A stretch of DNA of 64,000 nucleotides from Bombyx mori (GCF_030269925.1 NC_085130.1:2182501-2246500); one strand, 5' to 3'; positions 31,544-42,837 are shown, numbered from the stretch's first letter. Program-made: numbers and translations. The notes: generated from the sequence alone by a model not told the origin.

Positions 31544-32226
31544 CAGTGTGCATAGTGCGAGTTTTTTAACTTCTCGATCGCGTAAAAGTTAACTCAAAGT
31601 TGTATGGAGTTGGAAAAGTGCTCCTAGAGGCGAACAAAGTTTTTTTTTTTTATATTGCTTAGATGTGTGGACGAGCTCACAGCCCACCTGGTGTTAAGTG
31701 GTTACTGGAGCTCATAGACATCTACAACGTAAATGCGCCACCCACCTTGAGATAAGAGTTCTAAGGTCTCAGTATAGTTACAACGGCTGCCCCACCCTTC
31801 AAACCGAAACGCATTACTGCTTCACGACAGAAATAGGCAGGGTTGTGGTACCTAACCGTGCGAACTCACAAGAGGTCTTACCACCAGTAATTATGCAAAT
31901 TATAATTTTGTGGGTTTGGTTTTTACTACAGATTTTATTCCTTCACCGTCGAAGTCAATCGTGAACATTTGTTAAGTACGTATTTCATTACAAAATTCGT
32001 ACCCGCCAGGGATTCGAACACCGGTGCATCGCCACATACGAATGCACCGGACGTCTTATCCTTTAGGCCACGACGACTTCAAAACTTCTAACTTCTTCTA
32101 ACTTCTCGATCGCGTAAAAGTTAACTCAAAGTTGTATGGAGTTGGAAAAGTGCTCCTAGCGGCATACGAAGTAAAGCTTAAACGTTAAAAAGAAGAATGT
32201 TAAAAAACTCGCACTAAACACCCTTC
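31544..32226. mobile_element. Family J TIR element containing a full-length Bm1
   Basis: Left end CAGTGTGCATAGTGCGAG, then TTTTTTAACTTCTCGATCGC; right end GTTAAAAAACTCGCACTAAACAC. A 61-bp segment is repeated exactly on both sides of the Bm1 (31567-31627 and 32099-32159), with 12 more similar bases. Confidence 0.7.
31639..32083 (-). mobile_element. Bm1-type SINE, full length with tRNA-like head
   Basis: Minus strand; head with CCTAAAGGATAAGACGTCCG and GTGTTCGAATCCC, complete body and a T-run (A tail) at 31640-31652. Confidence 0.93.
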
Positions 32227-32507
32227 AATTCAATTTGGGATTCACACAGCCTGTGTCAAAACAATTGAAATAAATTATTTAATTATTATCTTTATACTTT
32301 ATATTACCTTTATAAATTCGGAATAAAATTGTAATATGATGTTGAAGATAAAGTTAAAAATGTTATTGTGCGTCTCCTAGATGCATAGCGGCCATGTTTG
32401 TTGAGCATCTAGAATAGTGATGTACATAATGTAGATCGAAGTTTTATATTAAATCGGAAAAATAAAGTTTTTTTTAAAGAATGAATAAATTTACATAAGA
32501 TAGCCTA
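32227..32507. other. AT-rich DNA, nothing recognised
   Basis: No feature seen. Confidence 0.5.
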
Positions 32508-32521
32508 GGGCAGCCTAAGAT

Positions 32522-32840
32522 ACCGCGGAGACTGACGTCGTTGGTCGTCGACTATCGCCTTGACGACCCGTCGGTCGGGCGTCCTCGGGGTGGCGCCGCG
32601 TGTCTGGTTGTAGTGTTGACCGCGGGAACCCCCCTACTCTGACCGGGTTTTGACCCCGGACGGAGATCGGACGCCGGGTGTAAGAGTGCAGGGGAGTCGT
32701 TTAGTGGGTGGGCCCTAAATTCCTTGGGCTCGCGGTCTGCTCTCAACACCTGCAGATCGTTGAGTCTCACATACCCCGCGCGCCCCCTAGGCGCGGGGAC
32801 CTCGTAGGAGGTTCGGCCCTCGGCCCGGAAAAAAAAAAAA
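32522..32840 (+). mobile_element. GC-rich LINE 3' end (family X) with 14-bp TSD
   Basis: A 319-bp insertion with perfect duplications GGGCAGCCTAAGAT (32508-32521 and 32841-32854) and a short poly(A). Much more GC-rich than its surroundings; CTGACCGGGTTTTGACCCCG and CGGACGGAGATCGGACG recur at 38636-38740. A 3' untranslated region of a non-LTR element, perhaps R1-like; clade not provable. Confidence 0.82.
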
Positions 32841-32995
32841 GGGCAGCCTAAGATCGGTCACTGTGGTGAACTTTGGGGGAGGCCTAAATCCACCCCATGG
32901 ACGCTATGCACGTTTGTGGGCTTATAGATACTTGTAGATAGGTAGGTAGATAATATACCGTTTAGTATGGTTTTTCGGTTTTCACTTTTTTTACT

Positions 32996-33112
32996 GGTGG
33001 CAGGACCTCTTGTGAGTGCGCACGGGTAGGTACCACCACCCTGCCTATTTCTGCCGTGAAGCAGTAACGCGTTTCGGTTTAAAGGGTGAAGCAGCCGTTG
33101 TAACTATATTTG
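32996..33112 (+). mobile_element. Bm1-type SINE, left part (split)
   Basis: CTGGTGGCAGGACCTC to GTTGTAACTATAT; continues at 33303. Confidence 0.88.
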
Positions 33113-33124
33113 TCCACATATCTA

Positions 33125-33302
33125 TTGGTCCATCCTATATTTGACGTGTCCTTCAAACGAGGCTTGTGGAGAGTATTAAGCGGTAGGCAGCGGCTTGGCT
33201 CTGGCCCTGGCATTGCTGAAGTCCATGGGTGACCGTAATCCTTCACCATCAGGTGGGCCGTATGCTCGTCTGCCTACAAGGGCAATAAAAAAAATAAAAA
33301 AA
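33125..33302 (+). mobile_element. Family D LINE 3' end inserted in Bm1
   Basis: GTCCTTCAAACGAGGCTTGTG to GGCAATAAAAAAAATAAAA. It separates the two parts of a Bm1. Confidence 0.85.
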
Positions 33303-33428
33303 ATATACCTTAGAACTCATATCTCCAAGGTGTGGCGGCATTTACGTTGTAGATGTCTATCGGCTCTAGTAACCACTCAACACCAGGCGGGCTGTGAGTT
33401 CGTCCACCAATCTAAGCAATAAAAAAAA
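33303..33428 (+). mobile_element. Bm1-type SINE, right part
   Basis: CTTAGAACTCATATCTCCAA to AAGCAATAAAAAAAA. Confidence 0.88.
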
Positions 33429-33519
33429 CCCAGAAGGACGCCGAAGTCCGGGCAAAGTGGAGGAATTTAAATAGGAAAGTGGAGTATGGCACTAGACCGG
33501 GAAAACGCAAAAAAAAGTT
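33428..33519 (+). mobile_element. RTE-like LINE 3' fragment
   Basis: Reads QKDAEVRAKWRNLNRKVEYG, then TRPGKRKKK; same family as 644-781. Confidence 0.55.
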
Positions 33520-33751
33520 GAAGGTTTTTCGAAGCATTCTATCGAGACTGTTCGCATCCCTGCGCGCACGAACGATAGCCGAGAGATTTTTATTCCGACC
33601 TTATCAAGATAACGGTCACGTTTCGTCACGAAAATAAACAGCTTCGTGTATGTACATATTAGAAAAATTTAAACTTTTGATAAAACCTCCTTTTTTGTTT
33701 TAACTCTTGTAATCGGGATCGAGAGAACGGCATTAACAAAACTACTGCTAG

Positions 33752-34046
33752 CATTTGTGGATGAGGAATGAATGTGTTAGAGGAAGTCTGAAAGTGGCAC
33801 CTGTGACAAAGAAGCTCAGCTTCTTTGTCACAGGTGCCACTTTCAGACGAATTGAAAATGAGTGTTAGCTGTGAATGTGGAAGGATATAGAGGAAGCGGT
33901 AGAGCTAAGAAGAAATGGATGGATTGCGTGAATGACGATATGTGTAAGAGGGGAGTGAGCGAAGAAATGGTATATGATAGAAGAGTACGGAAGGAGAAAA
34001 CATGATGCACCGACCCCAGGTGTCTGGGAGGGCAGGAGAATGATGA
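33752..34046 (+). pseudogene. RTE-like LINE remnant (family E2) with internal hairpin
   Basis: Starts like 13050 (GTGTTAGAGGAAGTCTGAAAG), is interrupted by a perfect inverted repeat, and resumes with GAATTGAAAATGAG, MEGYRG-type and KKRWMDCV-type codons in other frames. It ends in a GATGATGATGAT tail fused to a Bm1. Confidence 0.75.
33786..33848. repeat. Perfect 31-bp inverted repeat, 1-base spacer
   Basis: Arm 33786-33816 (starts GTCTGAAAGTGGCACC), spacer C at 33817, arm 33818-33848 is its exact complement. As RNA it would form a 31-bp stem with almost no loop. Confidence 0.97.
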
Positions 34047-34458
34047 TGATGATTTGTGGACGAGCTCACAGCCCACCTGGTTGTTAAGTGATTACTGGAG
34101 CCCATAGATATCTATAACGTAAATGCGCCACACACCTTGAGATATAAGATCTAAGATCTCAGTATAGTTACAACGGCTGTTCCACCCTTCAAACCGAAAC
34201 GCATAACTGCTTCACGGCAGAAATAGGCAAGGCGGTAGTAGTACCTACCCGTGCGGACTCACAAGAGGTCCTACCACCAGTGATTACGCAAATTATAATT
34301 GTGCGGGTTTGATTTTTAATACACGATGTTATTCCTTTATGTTATTTGCTAAGTACGTATTTCATTAGAAAAATTGATACCCGCCTGCGGGATTCGAACA
34401 CCGGTGCATCGCTGCAACACGAATGTACCGGACGTCTTATCCTTTAGGCCACGACGAT
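34047..34458 (-). mobile_element. Bm1-type SINE with tRNA-like head
   Basis: Minus strand, complete head (GTGTTCGAATCCCGC) and body; the usual poly(A) end is replaced by the junction with the RTE tail. A small deletion is present near 34345. Confidence 0.9.
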
Positions 34459-34790
34459 TAAAACGTACATTTAATACATAAAATGAATCTAAGTTTTGAG
34501 GTGTCAATGTCTAAAGTCCAATTTCGATCGCCGGACGATCACTACAGTAAACTTTTTAGAAACGAAAACCCAATATTAAGACTAAAAAAATAATTCGCCA
34601 ATCATAAAGTCGCTAATTGCATCATTAAAATATCCGCGTGCGTTTTCAGCAGAATAATAAACTGCGGCAACGTATATAACGTCGGTCTGTACATGTGTGT
34701 GGCGTTACGCAACCGACACGTTTGCCTTATATGAACGACAGACAGACAGAAGAACCGGAAAAACGTCACTAGAACAATTTATAGTTGAAA
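34459..34790. other. AT-rich DNA, nothing recognised
   Basis: No feature seen. Confidence 0.5.
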
Positions 34791-35050
34791 TCTATATGTT
34801 AATACGTGAAGCAAAAACTTTTTACGCCTTTTTACGAAAATTTTGCGGACGGAGAAGTTTGAATTTTCAGAATATAGAGAATAAGTGCAGTATGCAAATA
34901 TATTATTTTAATTATGTATAAAAATACGTTAAATTAATAAATAAATAAAAACCATTACATACGTCTTTTGTTTATTGTTTATGTCTGTGGTCAAATTGAG
35001 AATAGACTAATATTGTTTGCCTAAAGTTTACCTTTATTAAAATTTCGCGA
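34791..35050 (+). mobile_element. Helitron (type I), diverged, 3' end unclear
   Basis: Starts TCTATATGTTAATACGTGAA after an A; stays similar to 12132 through CAAATTGAGAATAGACTAA; no clean CTAG end found. Confidence 0.7.
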
Positions 35051-35282
35051 ATGTAGCGGTTCCAGATAGTATGGATGATGTCTGCTCTGGTGGCGGGAGA
35101 TGTGATTTTAAAAAGAGATAGAGAGATCATCTCTGACATCTTCTCACAGCACATTGTAAAGAGATTCCAGAATAAAATGGAGCTAAGTTATTATCTGAAT
35201 TTGATTTGAAATTAAAATTACACTGGTGCGTTATTCTTTATTATCACCAATGTGATTTATTGACATATATAGATCTAGATAA

Positions 35283-35581
35283 TCTATATATATATAAAAA
35301 TGAATTGCTGTTCGTTAGTCTCGCTAAAACTCGAGAACGGCTGGAGCGATCTAGCTAATTTTGGTATTGAATTATTTGTGGAAGTCCAGAGAAGGTTTAA
35401 AAGGTAGATAAATATGAAAATGCTTGGAATTAAATAAAAATAAAATTTCGTTTTTGCTTTGATGTGTCCCCCGTCCTTTTCCCCTAAGGATTCCTTTTGA
35501 TTGTTTTAAGTTTATTTTATACAAAAGTTTAGGTCTTTTATTTATCGATTGAGGCACTACGAAGTCTGCCGGGTCAGCTAG
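35283..35581 (+). mobile_element. Non-autonomous Helitron (type II), complete
   Basis: Starts TCTATATATATATAAAAATG, ends TGCCGGGTCAGCTAG (CTAG 35578-35581), with A and T flanks. Sister of 28958. Confidence 0.86.
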
Positions 35582-35909
35582 TCTAAAACAAATGTTTTGG
35601 TTTGTTTTTGTGTTTGTTGAGATTGTTTTAATTGCATTAAAGTTGGATCGAGGTGAAACTGGTGAAAATTGGTTCAAGGATCACTAGAGCCGATAGAAAA
35701 TAATTCAATTATGTCATATATAGTATATGAGATGTCTTATATACTCGTACGGGCAAACATAACACAAATATGTTATAGACGCTGAGAGCGAGTTGGAAGT
35801 ACTTTGAAAACATAGCTAATTCTCTGGTAAATCCTTTGGTTGTCTTACAATTTTAACCAGAAGAAATTGAAATGCTGTTCGCGATACAAAAGACTTTATT
35901 TTTATGTTT
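35582..35909. other. AT-rich DNA, nothing recognised
   Basis: No feature seen. Confidence 0.5.
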
Positions 35910-36115
35910 GGCGGCCCGGAGGCCTTTTTAGTTATACCAGGACAAATGGGTGAGCAAGGGCTCAGCCAGGAGGGATGGGATTTTCTAACAGCTACCCGAG
36001 CGCCTCCAAAGGAGATCTAACAACTCAAGAGTAGCTGATTCCCGAATGAATCTACTACCGGATCGGAAACGCGACTCACTGAGAAGATCCAGCGAGAAAC
36101 TCAGCGGGATGTGAT
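35910..36115 (-). mobile_element. Family C LINE 3' end
   Basis: Minus strand: CCAGGACAAATGGGTGAGC, GGAGGGATGGGATTTTCTAA, TCCGGCGAG-type core. Confidence 0.8.
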
Positions 36116-36173
36116 ATTTAGGTTAGGTTACAAAAAACAATTCTATTATCAAGTTGAAGAGTTTATTACACTA

Positions 36174-36419
36174 TTTTTTCCCTACCTATGCTGATAGCCT
36201 TGAGAGGCTATTTCAGCTTCACCCTAACGTGTGCAGGTGAGCTCACGGGGCTCAAACCGGAGTGTTGCTAACTCTAGTTAGAGAAGTGCTTCGCAGAATC
36301 TACCACTGGATCGGAAACGCGAGCCACTGAGAAGATCCGGCGAGAAACTCAGTGGGCTGTGTCTGTGTGTTAATTCGCTCGTCGAGCCCTTCGTTGCAAG
36401 CGACGGGTTCGACGAGGAA
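36174..36419 (-). mobile_element. Family B LINE 3' end
   Basis: Minus strand: T-run, CCTACCTATGCTGATAGCC, GATCGGAAACGCGAGCC and the last codons (GCAAGCGACGGGTTCGACG). Confidence 0.85.
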
Positions 36420-36717
36420 TTTTACACGAAGCAAACAAACAATTAACATTAAATTGCTTCACACATACATCCGCGTATTTATGAATGGAGAGCTATCAAC
36501 TATGATGCACATTTGTGTTGCATAAGAACGCGTTTGTTCCTCCTTATTCGGGCAGGAACAAAACCATTGCCTGTGCCAATTCGACCGGGTAACCGGTTAG
36601 CGTTATCCTGTGCTCTAGGGATGGGACATAGCCGTTAATGTTTCCGACTATCGATATTTTTAGAATGACCTCCTCAAAGTAAATATATAATATTTAATAG
36701 TACGAAGAAATAGTACA
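36420..36717. other. Intergenic DNA, nothing recognised
   Basis: No feature seen. Confidence 0.5.
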
Positions 36718-36912
36718 AATGTTCACGATTGACTTCCACGGTGAAGGTATAAAATAATAATATAGTGTAATAAAAATCAAACCCGCACAATTATAATTTG
36801 CGTAATTACTGGTGGTAGGACCACTTGTGATTCCGCGCGGGTAGGTACCACCATCCTACCTATTTCTGCCGTGAAGCAATAATGTGTTTCGATTTGAAGG
36901 ATGGGGCAGCCG
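36718..36912 (+). mobile_element. Bm1-type SINE, left part (interrupted)
   Basis: GTTCACGATTGACTTCCACGG to GATGGGGCAGCCG; continues at about 37143. Confidence 0.85.
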
Positions 36913-37136
36913 GCTCACGGCCCACCTGATGTTAAGTGGTAACCGGAGCCCATAGACATCTACAACGTAAATGCCGCCACCCACCTCGAGACACTAGTGG
37001 TAAGGTCTCAGTTTTAACAGTATACAACGGCTGCCCCACGCTTCAAACCGAAACGCATTACTGCTTCACGGCAGAAATAGGCGGGGGGGTGGTGATACCT
37101 ACTCATGCGGACTTCTAAGACGTCCTACCACCAGTA
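36913..37136 (-). mobile_element. Bm1-type SINE inserted in opposite Bm1
   Basis: Minus strand: GCTCACGGCCCACCTGATG to GACGTCCTACCACCAG. Forms an inverted pair with 36812-36912. Confidence 0.85.
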
Positions 37137-37142
37137 AACCAG

Positions 37143-37207
37143 GATCCGGTATCCTTTAACACCAGAGGGACCGTAAGCTATTTCACCCGTCTAAGCAATT
37201 AAAAAAT
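37143..37207 (+). mobile_element. Bm1-type SINE, right part, diverged
   Basis: TTTAACACCAGAGGGACCGT to CTAAGCAATTAAAAAAT. Confidence 0.6.
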
Positions 37208-37682
37208 CCTATAAAAAAATTCATCTTATATTCAACTAAATTATGTAGTACATCACTTGAACAGAATGTGGTGCTGTAGCTATCCGAGTGAATGAACACC
37301 GCAGACGGATCACCCGTCCCTTTCTAACTTGAACGTTATTCCATCAGCGAGAGAAAAAGACAAACGGGGTCACATAAGGATTATAAAGCTGTAATGTTGA
37401 ATTGCGTGCTTAAAGGAATTTAACATCGACGCTTTATTTGTACGAGCTTTTTTCAGAGCTTAAATTGGTGGCCTATTTAACGGAAGCTATGTTTGTAGTT
37501 AATGATATGCTGCTGTTTTTGTTTTAAGCAGTTTGAATGGGCACGTTTCATATGCATACATTTATTTAGACTATGTAAAGCCCACACAGGACGATATTAC
37601 AGTCCATATTTCTGCCACAGAGCACACACTACAGTTTATATTGCAGTATGTTTTTTTTTTGTCTTAATCCTATAGAGTATTT
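37208..37682. other. Intergenic DNA, nothing recognised
   Basis: No feature seen. Confidence 0.5.
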
Positions 37683-37923
37683 GCTGGTGGTAGGACCTCT
37701 TGTGAGTCCGCACGGGTAGGTACCACCAACCTGCCTATTTCTGCCGTGAAGCAGTAATGCGTTTCGGCTTGAAGGGTGGGGCAGCCGTTGCAACTATACT
37801 GAGACCTTAGAACTTATATCTCAAGGTGGGTGGCGCATTAACGTTGTAGATGTATATGGACTCTAGTTACCACTTAACACCAGGTGGGCTGTGAGATCGT
37901 CAACCCATCTAAGCAATAAAAAA
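37683..37923 (+). mobile_element. Bm1-type SINE, body
   Basis: Complete body; flanks AGAGTATTT and AGAGCATTT may be the target duplication. Confidence 0.92.
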
Positions 37924-38077
37924 AGAGCATTTTTACTTCATTTTACCGACACACCATCTTTCTCCGAAGAATTTGTCCTTATTATTTCGAACTGCCTCAT
38001 TCATCCACAAGGTATCACTTTTGACAGGTCCAAATTGAAATCTCCTATACGAAGTGCCTCCAATACTAAGGGTGGGA

Positions 38078-38360
38078 TTTGATAAAAGGTGTGTTCGGGC
38101 ACCTCCGAAGAAAACCCTACAGCTCAAGGGCAGCTGCTTCGCGAGTGCATCTATTACCGGATTGGAATTGTGATCCACTGAGAAGATCCAGCGAGAGACT
38201 AAGCGGGCTGAAGGGTTAGCTTTCACAACGAACTCTTCGATCTGTTCCACGAGTATGGTTACAAGGGTCCCAATGCTTGCTCCTAGAGCTAGATAGTGCT
38301 AAAGCTGCAGGCACCTGATGGCGGTGTCAGCGGATCGGGTATAGATAAAGACTGCTTACT
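38078..38360 (-). mobile_element. Family C-like LINE 3' end, diverged
   Basis: Minus strand: GGGCACCTCCGAAG, GGGCAGCTGCTTCGCGA, GATCCAGCGAGAGACTAAGC, then coding relics to about 38360. Confidence 0.65.
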
Positions 38361-38635
38361 TAAGATCACAATTGTCTTAACAAAATTTCACGTATGATCT
38401 TGCATATTCATTATATCCGAACACGACGCCAAGCCCAGATGTAGATTATCTTTGTTCATTATTGTGTGATCTATTAATACTTATGTTTTGGCTCGAATGA
38501 TGTCCTATGTAATGTGGTTGTTCACGATCGCGGTTATGCAAAATTGTCTGGACATTTTTTTAGAACTCCTTTAAATCTTTGGAGGACATTGACTTGTTGT
38601 AGGCTTGTCGTAGTATCTTATGCTTTATATATATG

Positions 38636-38740
38636 TAACGACTCCCCTGCACTCTCAGACCCGACGTCCGATCTCGGTCCGGGGTCAGAACCCAGGGTCA
38701 GAGTATGGGGAATCACGCGGTCAACACTACAACCAGACTT
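38636..38740 (-). mobile_element. Family X LINE 3' fragment
   Basis: Complement contains GGGGTCAGAACCCAGGGTCA-type sequence and TGCACTCTCAGACCCGACG, matching 32560-32710. Confidence 0.75.
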
Positions 38741-39685
38741 CAACCATATAACTAGGGTTAAGCGTTAAAGGCATTGCGTTTTAATAAACGCCCAGATATT
38801 ATTATGTACGCTAACTCGAACAAAAACACTCCGATTCATTCCTATAAAGGTCTCACAGACTTGTCGAATAATGAAAATCGCTAACATCAGAGCCACCGTA
38901 ACCTTGACTCGAACAAGCTCTTAAGAGACTCGATATTAAATTGGCCAAGACAAATATGTGTACCATGTGTGGACATATCTGAACACGTGTCGAAATATTT
39001 CTAAATACGTTAACTGTTTATGGTTTCCGCGGGTCTTGTGTGAGGATCCATAAGGAGCGGAGATCGATTATGGTGTACTTTTCGGTTAAGAACAGCACCA
39101 GACCCGCAGGTCAAGGTAAACTGGACTGACGAGAAGGAAACCATACTCTTGGAACGATTATCATGACCTGACTAACTGATTAGTGGTATGGCGTTGCTGG
39201 TAGGGCGTCTTATGAGACCGCATGGGCAAGTTTCGTCAGTGGAATTAGTAAGAAAAATGTCAACAGGTTTGTGTTAATTTTTGGATTTTAATGATATAAA
39301 TAGATAAGACATGGCCCAAATGACATGTAATAGTGACGAGAGCGCATAGATATAACAACCCGAATAACGGCACCAAACCTGGGCCTGGATTAAATAGTCT
39401 CCTGGCAATAAGACCTTGACAGTAGAAACAGGCTGGTGGTATTTAGCTGTGGGGGAAGACAATACGCCTCACCACGACTCTTGACTCCATAATCCCCCAA
39501 TACTCTGCCAGTGTGCTTTAATTTTACTGCGCTGATTGATAATATATCCAGTTGGTGGGATATCTGATGTTTACAAACGCGTTGAGCTCACCAAAAAATC
39601 GAAATTTGGGCATTAACTGTAAGGCAATGGTTATAATAATGGTTGAGTTTTCATCGCTCCCTCAATCTAGATTGAGAGTGGATGT
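38741..39685. other. Intergenic DNA, little recognised
   Basis: A Bm1-like scrap (GTTGCTGGTAGGGCGTCTTA) sits at 39194-39232, and a 16-bp palindrome CTCAATCTAGATTGAG near 39662. Nothing else. Confidence 0.45.
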
Positions 39686-39939
39686 CTTTTTTTTTATTGC
39701 TTAGATGGGTGGACGAGCTCACAGCCCACCTGGTGTTAAGTGGTTGCTGGAGCCCATAGATGAGAATGACATCTACGACGTAAATGCGCCACACACCTTG
39801 AGTATAAGTTCTAAGGTCTCAAGTATAGTTACAACGGCTGCCCCACCCTTCAAACCGAAACGCATTACTGCTTCACGGCAGAAATAGGCAGGGTGGTGGT
39901 ACCTACCCGCGCGGACTCATAAGAGGTCCTCCACCAGTA
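39686..39939 (-). mobile_element. Bm1-type SINE, body
   Basis: Minus strand, with a 9-base insertion near 39762 (GATGAGAATGACATC). Confidence 0.9.
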
Positions 39940-41245
39940 AACTGTCTGGACCTTAATAAAATTTACGTGAATGCAAAAGCGTAATACAGGCTCGCATCGG
40001 GCACGGGCGAACATCTGAACGCGAGGCGCTAGGTCGTTGGCCCGAATATGGCGCTAAAATAGAACCGAGAATGCCCGCCATTTCGATTTTAACCTCGAAA
40101 TTATTACAAAACTTTAATGTAAATAGCACGTGTAATATATCGTTTTTTCGCATGAAAAGTGTATAATACAATTTCCAAATATATTCGAAATTGAGTTGAT
40201 ATGCGGAAACAGTTGGTGTCACCAGTGTTTGTCTCATAAATACTGCCAAAAGAGCGTAGTTTAGTTTTAGATTATTTTTTTAGTTTGCCTATGTTTTGAC
40301 TACTATTAGCAAAATGAATACATAATTTCATCTTACTTTAAAAGACAGATAATGTGACTGGTAAAAAATAAAAAAAATAATGTTGCAAAGATGTTTAATA
40401 TTAAAAATATCACATGTTAAACCTTTAAGACATTCTCATGTAAAATTAGTAAGACCACACACACGCTACATTCGGTTCTAAGTTGATTTTTGTTGACCGA
40501 AGTTTCCTGTGGCAAAATGAAATTACTGCCCTAAGTTTTTGCCGTCACATCTAATTTGTTTAATAATTTATTGATTATAATATAATAAGCTTAAACAACG
40601 TTACAGCGCTTTGAATGAGAGTGATTTCTAAATTAACAAAAACGATTTGTTTCCAAAGACAAACTTTTTTCTTTTAAATCAATCGATAGTGGTGTGATTG
40701 AAAGTCAATCGTTTGATTAATCGTCAAATCGATATGTCAACGCCTATTTAGTCGATTGATACGAAATTTCATCCCTTCGACTGCGAGGTCAAGGACCCGA
40801 CTCAATTGGTGAGAAGGAATTATTTATAACGATGTTTGGATGCGGGTTTTTATTACCGCTCTGGTTCTCGCAGTCAAGGAATTGGATGACCGAAAGTACG
40901 CTTCAGCGATTAGCCATTGTGGAGATGGACGTGAGAAAAAAAACAACTAAACCGTCCTTTGAATTATAATGTACATTGACGGCCTTATTTTTTTTGTTGA
41001 CGCGAAAGATCTTTAGTTCCTAAATGACGAAATAGGTTAGGAAGTAAACCTTTTTACGGTGGTTGTTATAATAGTAAGTTCATTAATTATGAAGATGATT
41101 AATCACAATACGATGGATAGTAGGATCTCTAAAAAACGTAAGCAAGTTTGTATTTTAGAGCCCTGAAGATACCGAAACTGTTTCGCGAAAAATTAGACAT
41201 GCAGCCCGTCTGAGCGTAGAATACCTCACTTTAAGCTACCGAGGT
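39940..41245. other. Intergenic DNA, nothing recognised
   Basis: About 1.3 kb, AT-rich, no coding signal. Confidence 0.5.
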
Positions 41246-41324
41246 AGTAGTGCTAGTAGTAGTAGTAGTAGTAGTAATCGTAGTATTAGTAGTAGTAGTA
41301 GTAGTAATGGTAGTAGTAGTAGTC
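41246..41324. repeat. (AGT)n microsatellite
   Basis: Interrupted GTAGTAGTAGT array of about 25 units. Confidence 0.92.
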
Positions 41325-41682
41325 CTAAGGTAGCCCGCTGGTACATAGGGCCCTCACAAGTTGTCTCCACTTCACCCTGTCTTGTAGGCAGGGGACAAAA
41401 ACTAAACACGCAGTAGACTGCCTACAAAAGTTTTGGAACGCGACGGATCCGAATTTAAAACCGAAAATACTGCAAGAATTATTTATAAAATTTCGACTGA
41501 TTACTAACGATCGCTGAAAACGTAATTGGGCGTGAAAGAACAATACGTTGTTGACCCATTTACAATGTTGGAAACAATAAATTACGGCCGACTTTCCACA
41601 TTGTTCTCAAGATAAGGTACGAATTACGTAAATTGTAATGCTTCCAGCGTCAAATTAAAGTGGTTAATGATTTCATTAACAA
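41325..41682. other. Intergenic DNA, nothing recognised
   Basis: No feature seen. Confidence 0.5.
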
Positions 41683-42098
41683 CTAGAGGTCCCGCAGTAG
41701 TCGAAATTCGACTATAATTAATTGGAATTGTAAGTTTCTACACTATTATGATTGTATTTTATACTTCTATAATGACAAATTTCGCCAAGACTACACTATA
41801 AAAAATATTAACAAAGACAAACCATATTCTATTCTCAATTTGACAACAGACGTCAAGAACAAAAGTTTGACAATAAATAGTATGCATGTGTGTGTGCGTT
41901 AAATACATGGTATGTAGTGTGTGTTATGTTTTCTTTGTTGATTTAATGTATCTTTTATGCATTATTTTAAAAATATATTAACATTGTGCACTTCTTCTCT
42001 ATACTCTCTATAAGTGTGGCAAATTTCATACTCCTCCGTCCGCGCAATTTTCGTAAAAAGAGATACAAAGTTTTTAGCTTCACGTATTAATATATAGA
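41683..42098 (-). mobile_element. Non-autonomous Helitron (type I), complete
   Basis: CTAG at 41683-41686, hairpin GTCGAAATTCGAC at about 41700, TC end at 42097-42098, A/T flanks. Confidence 0.88.
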
Positions 42099-42104
42099 TA
42101 ATCT

Positions 42105-42252
42105 CACAACGCTTGCTGCATATCCGAAATTGAAGCGACAAGAATTGTTTGAGATGATACCATCGTCTCGTTTTTACCATCGCACCGCCCGCTACCGGAG
42201 TAGAGTTCATCCATACTACATGGAACCGCTGCGTTCATCGACAACGCGTTTC
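42105..42252 (+). mobile_element. Family D LINE coding fragment
   Basis: Reads LKRQELFEMIPSSRFYHRTA and RYRSRVHPYYMEPLRSSTTRF; no 3' tail. Confidence 0.75.
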
Positions 42253-42304
42253 ATATACATATTACACAAATATTATTAAAATCAAACAATATTGAATCTA
42301 ATCT

Positions 42305-42337
42305 GAATTTGATTATACAAATGTATGCATGCGTGTG
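42305..42337 (-). mobile_element. Helitron (type I), distal part split by Bm1
   Basis: ATGTATGCATGCGTGTGTGTG matches the internal GTATGCATG repeat of the Helitron family; the rest resumes after the Bm1. Confidence 0.6.
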
Positions 42338-42599
42338 TGTGCCAATTTTTTTTTTTTTTTTTTTATTGCTTAGATGGGTGGACGAGCTCACAGCCCACCT
42401 GGTGTTAAGTGGTTACTGGAACCCATAGACATCTACAACGTAAATGCGCCACTCACCTTGAGAAATAAGTTGTAAGGTCTCAGTATAGTTACAGCGGCTG
42501 CCCCACCCTTCAAACCGAAACGCATTACTGCTTCACGGCAGAAAAAGGCAGGGCGGTGGTACCTACCCGCGCGGACTCACAACAGGTCCTACCACCACT
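42338..42599 (-). mobile_element. Bm1-type SINE inserted in a Helitron
   Basis: Minus strand, 18-base T-run then a complete body. Confidence 0.92.
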
Positions 42600-42602
42600 A
42601 CC

Positions 42603-42803
42603 ATTACATGGTAGTGTGTGTATAGTTCTTTTATATTGATTTAATGTATTTTTTATGCATAATTAAAAAAATACATTAAGCACTCTTCTCTATTCTGTAG
42701 AAGTGTGGAAAAGTTCATACTCTCAGTCCCCGCAATTTCCGTGAAAGCAGTACAAAGTTTTTGCTTCACGTATTAATATTTTAATATATAAATATATAGA
42801 TAA
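42603..42803 (-). mobile_element. Helitron (type I), proximal part
   Basis: ACATGGTAGTGTGTGTATAG to TTGCTTCACGTATTAATATT; diverged, with extra TA-rich DNA at its TC end. Confidence 0.75.
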
Positions 42804-42837
42804 CTAACACCTAGGCAAATAGCAAAAAATACTGTTC

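Noticed and set aside
31698..31964. Recurrent frames beginning [13 protein letters not shown] (also 36936 and 45856)
   Set aside because: They are minus-strand Bm1 sequence read as protein; the start is the segment GTTACTGGAGCCC.
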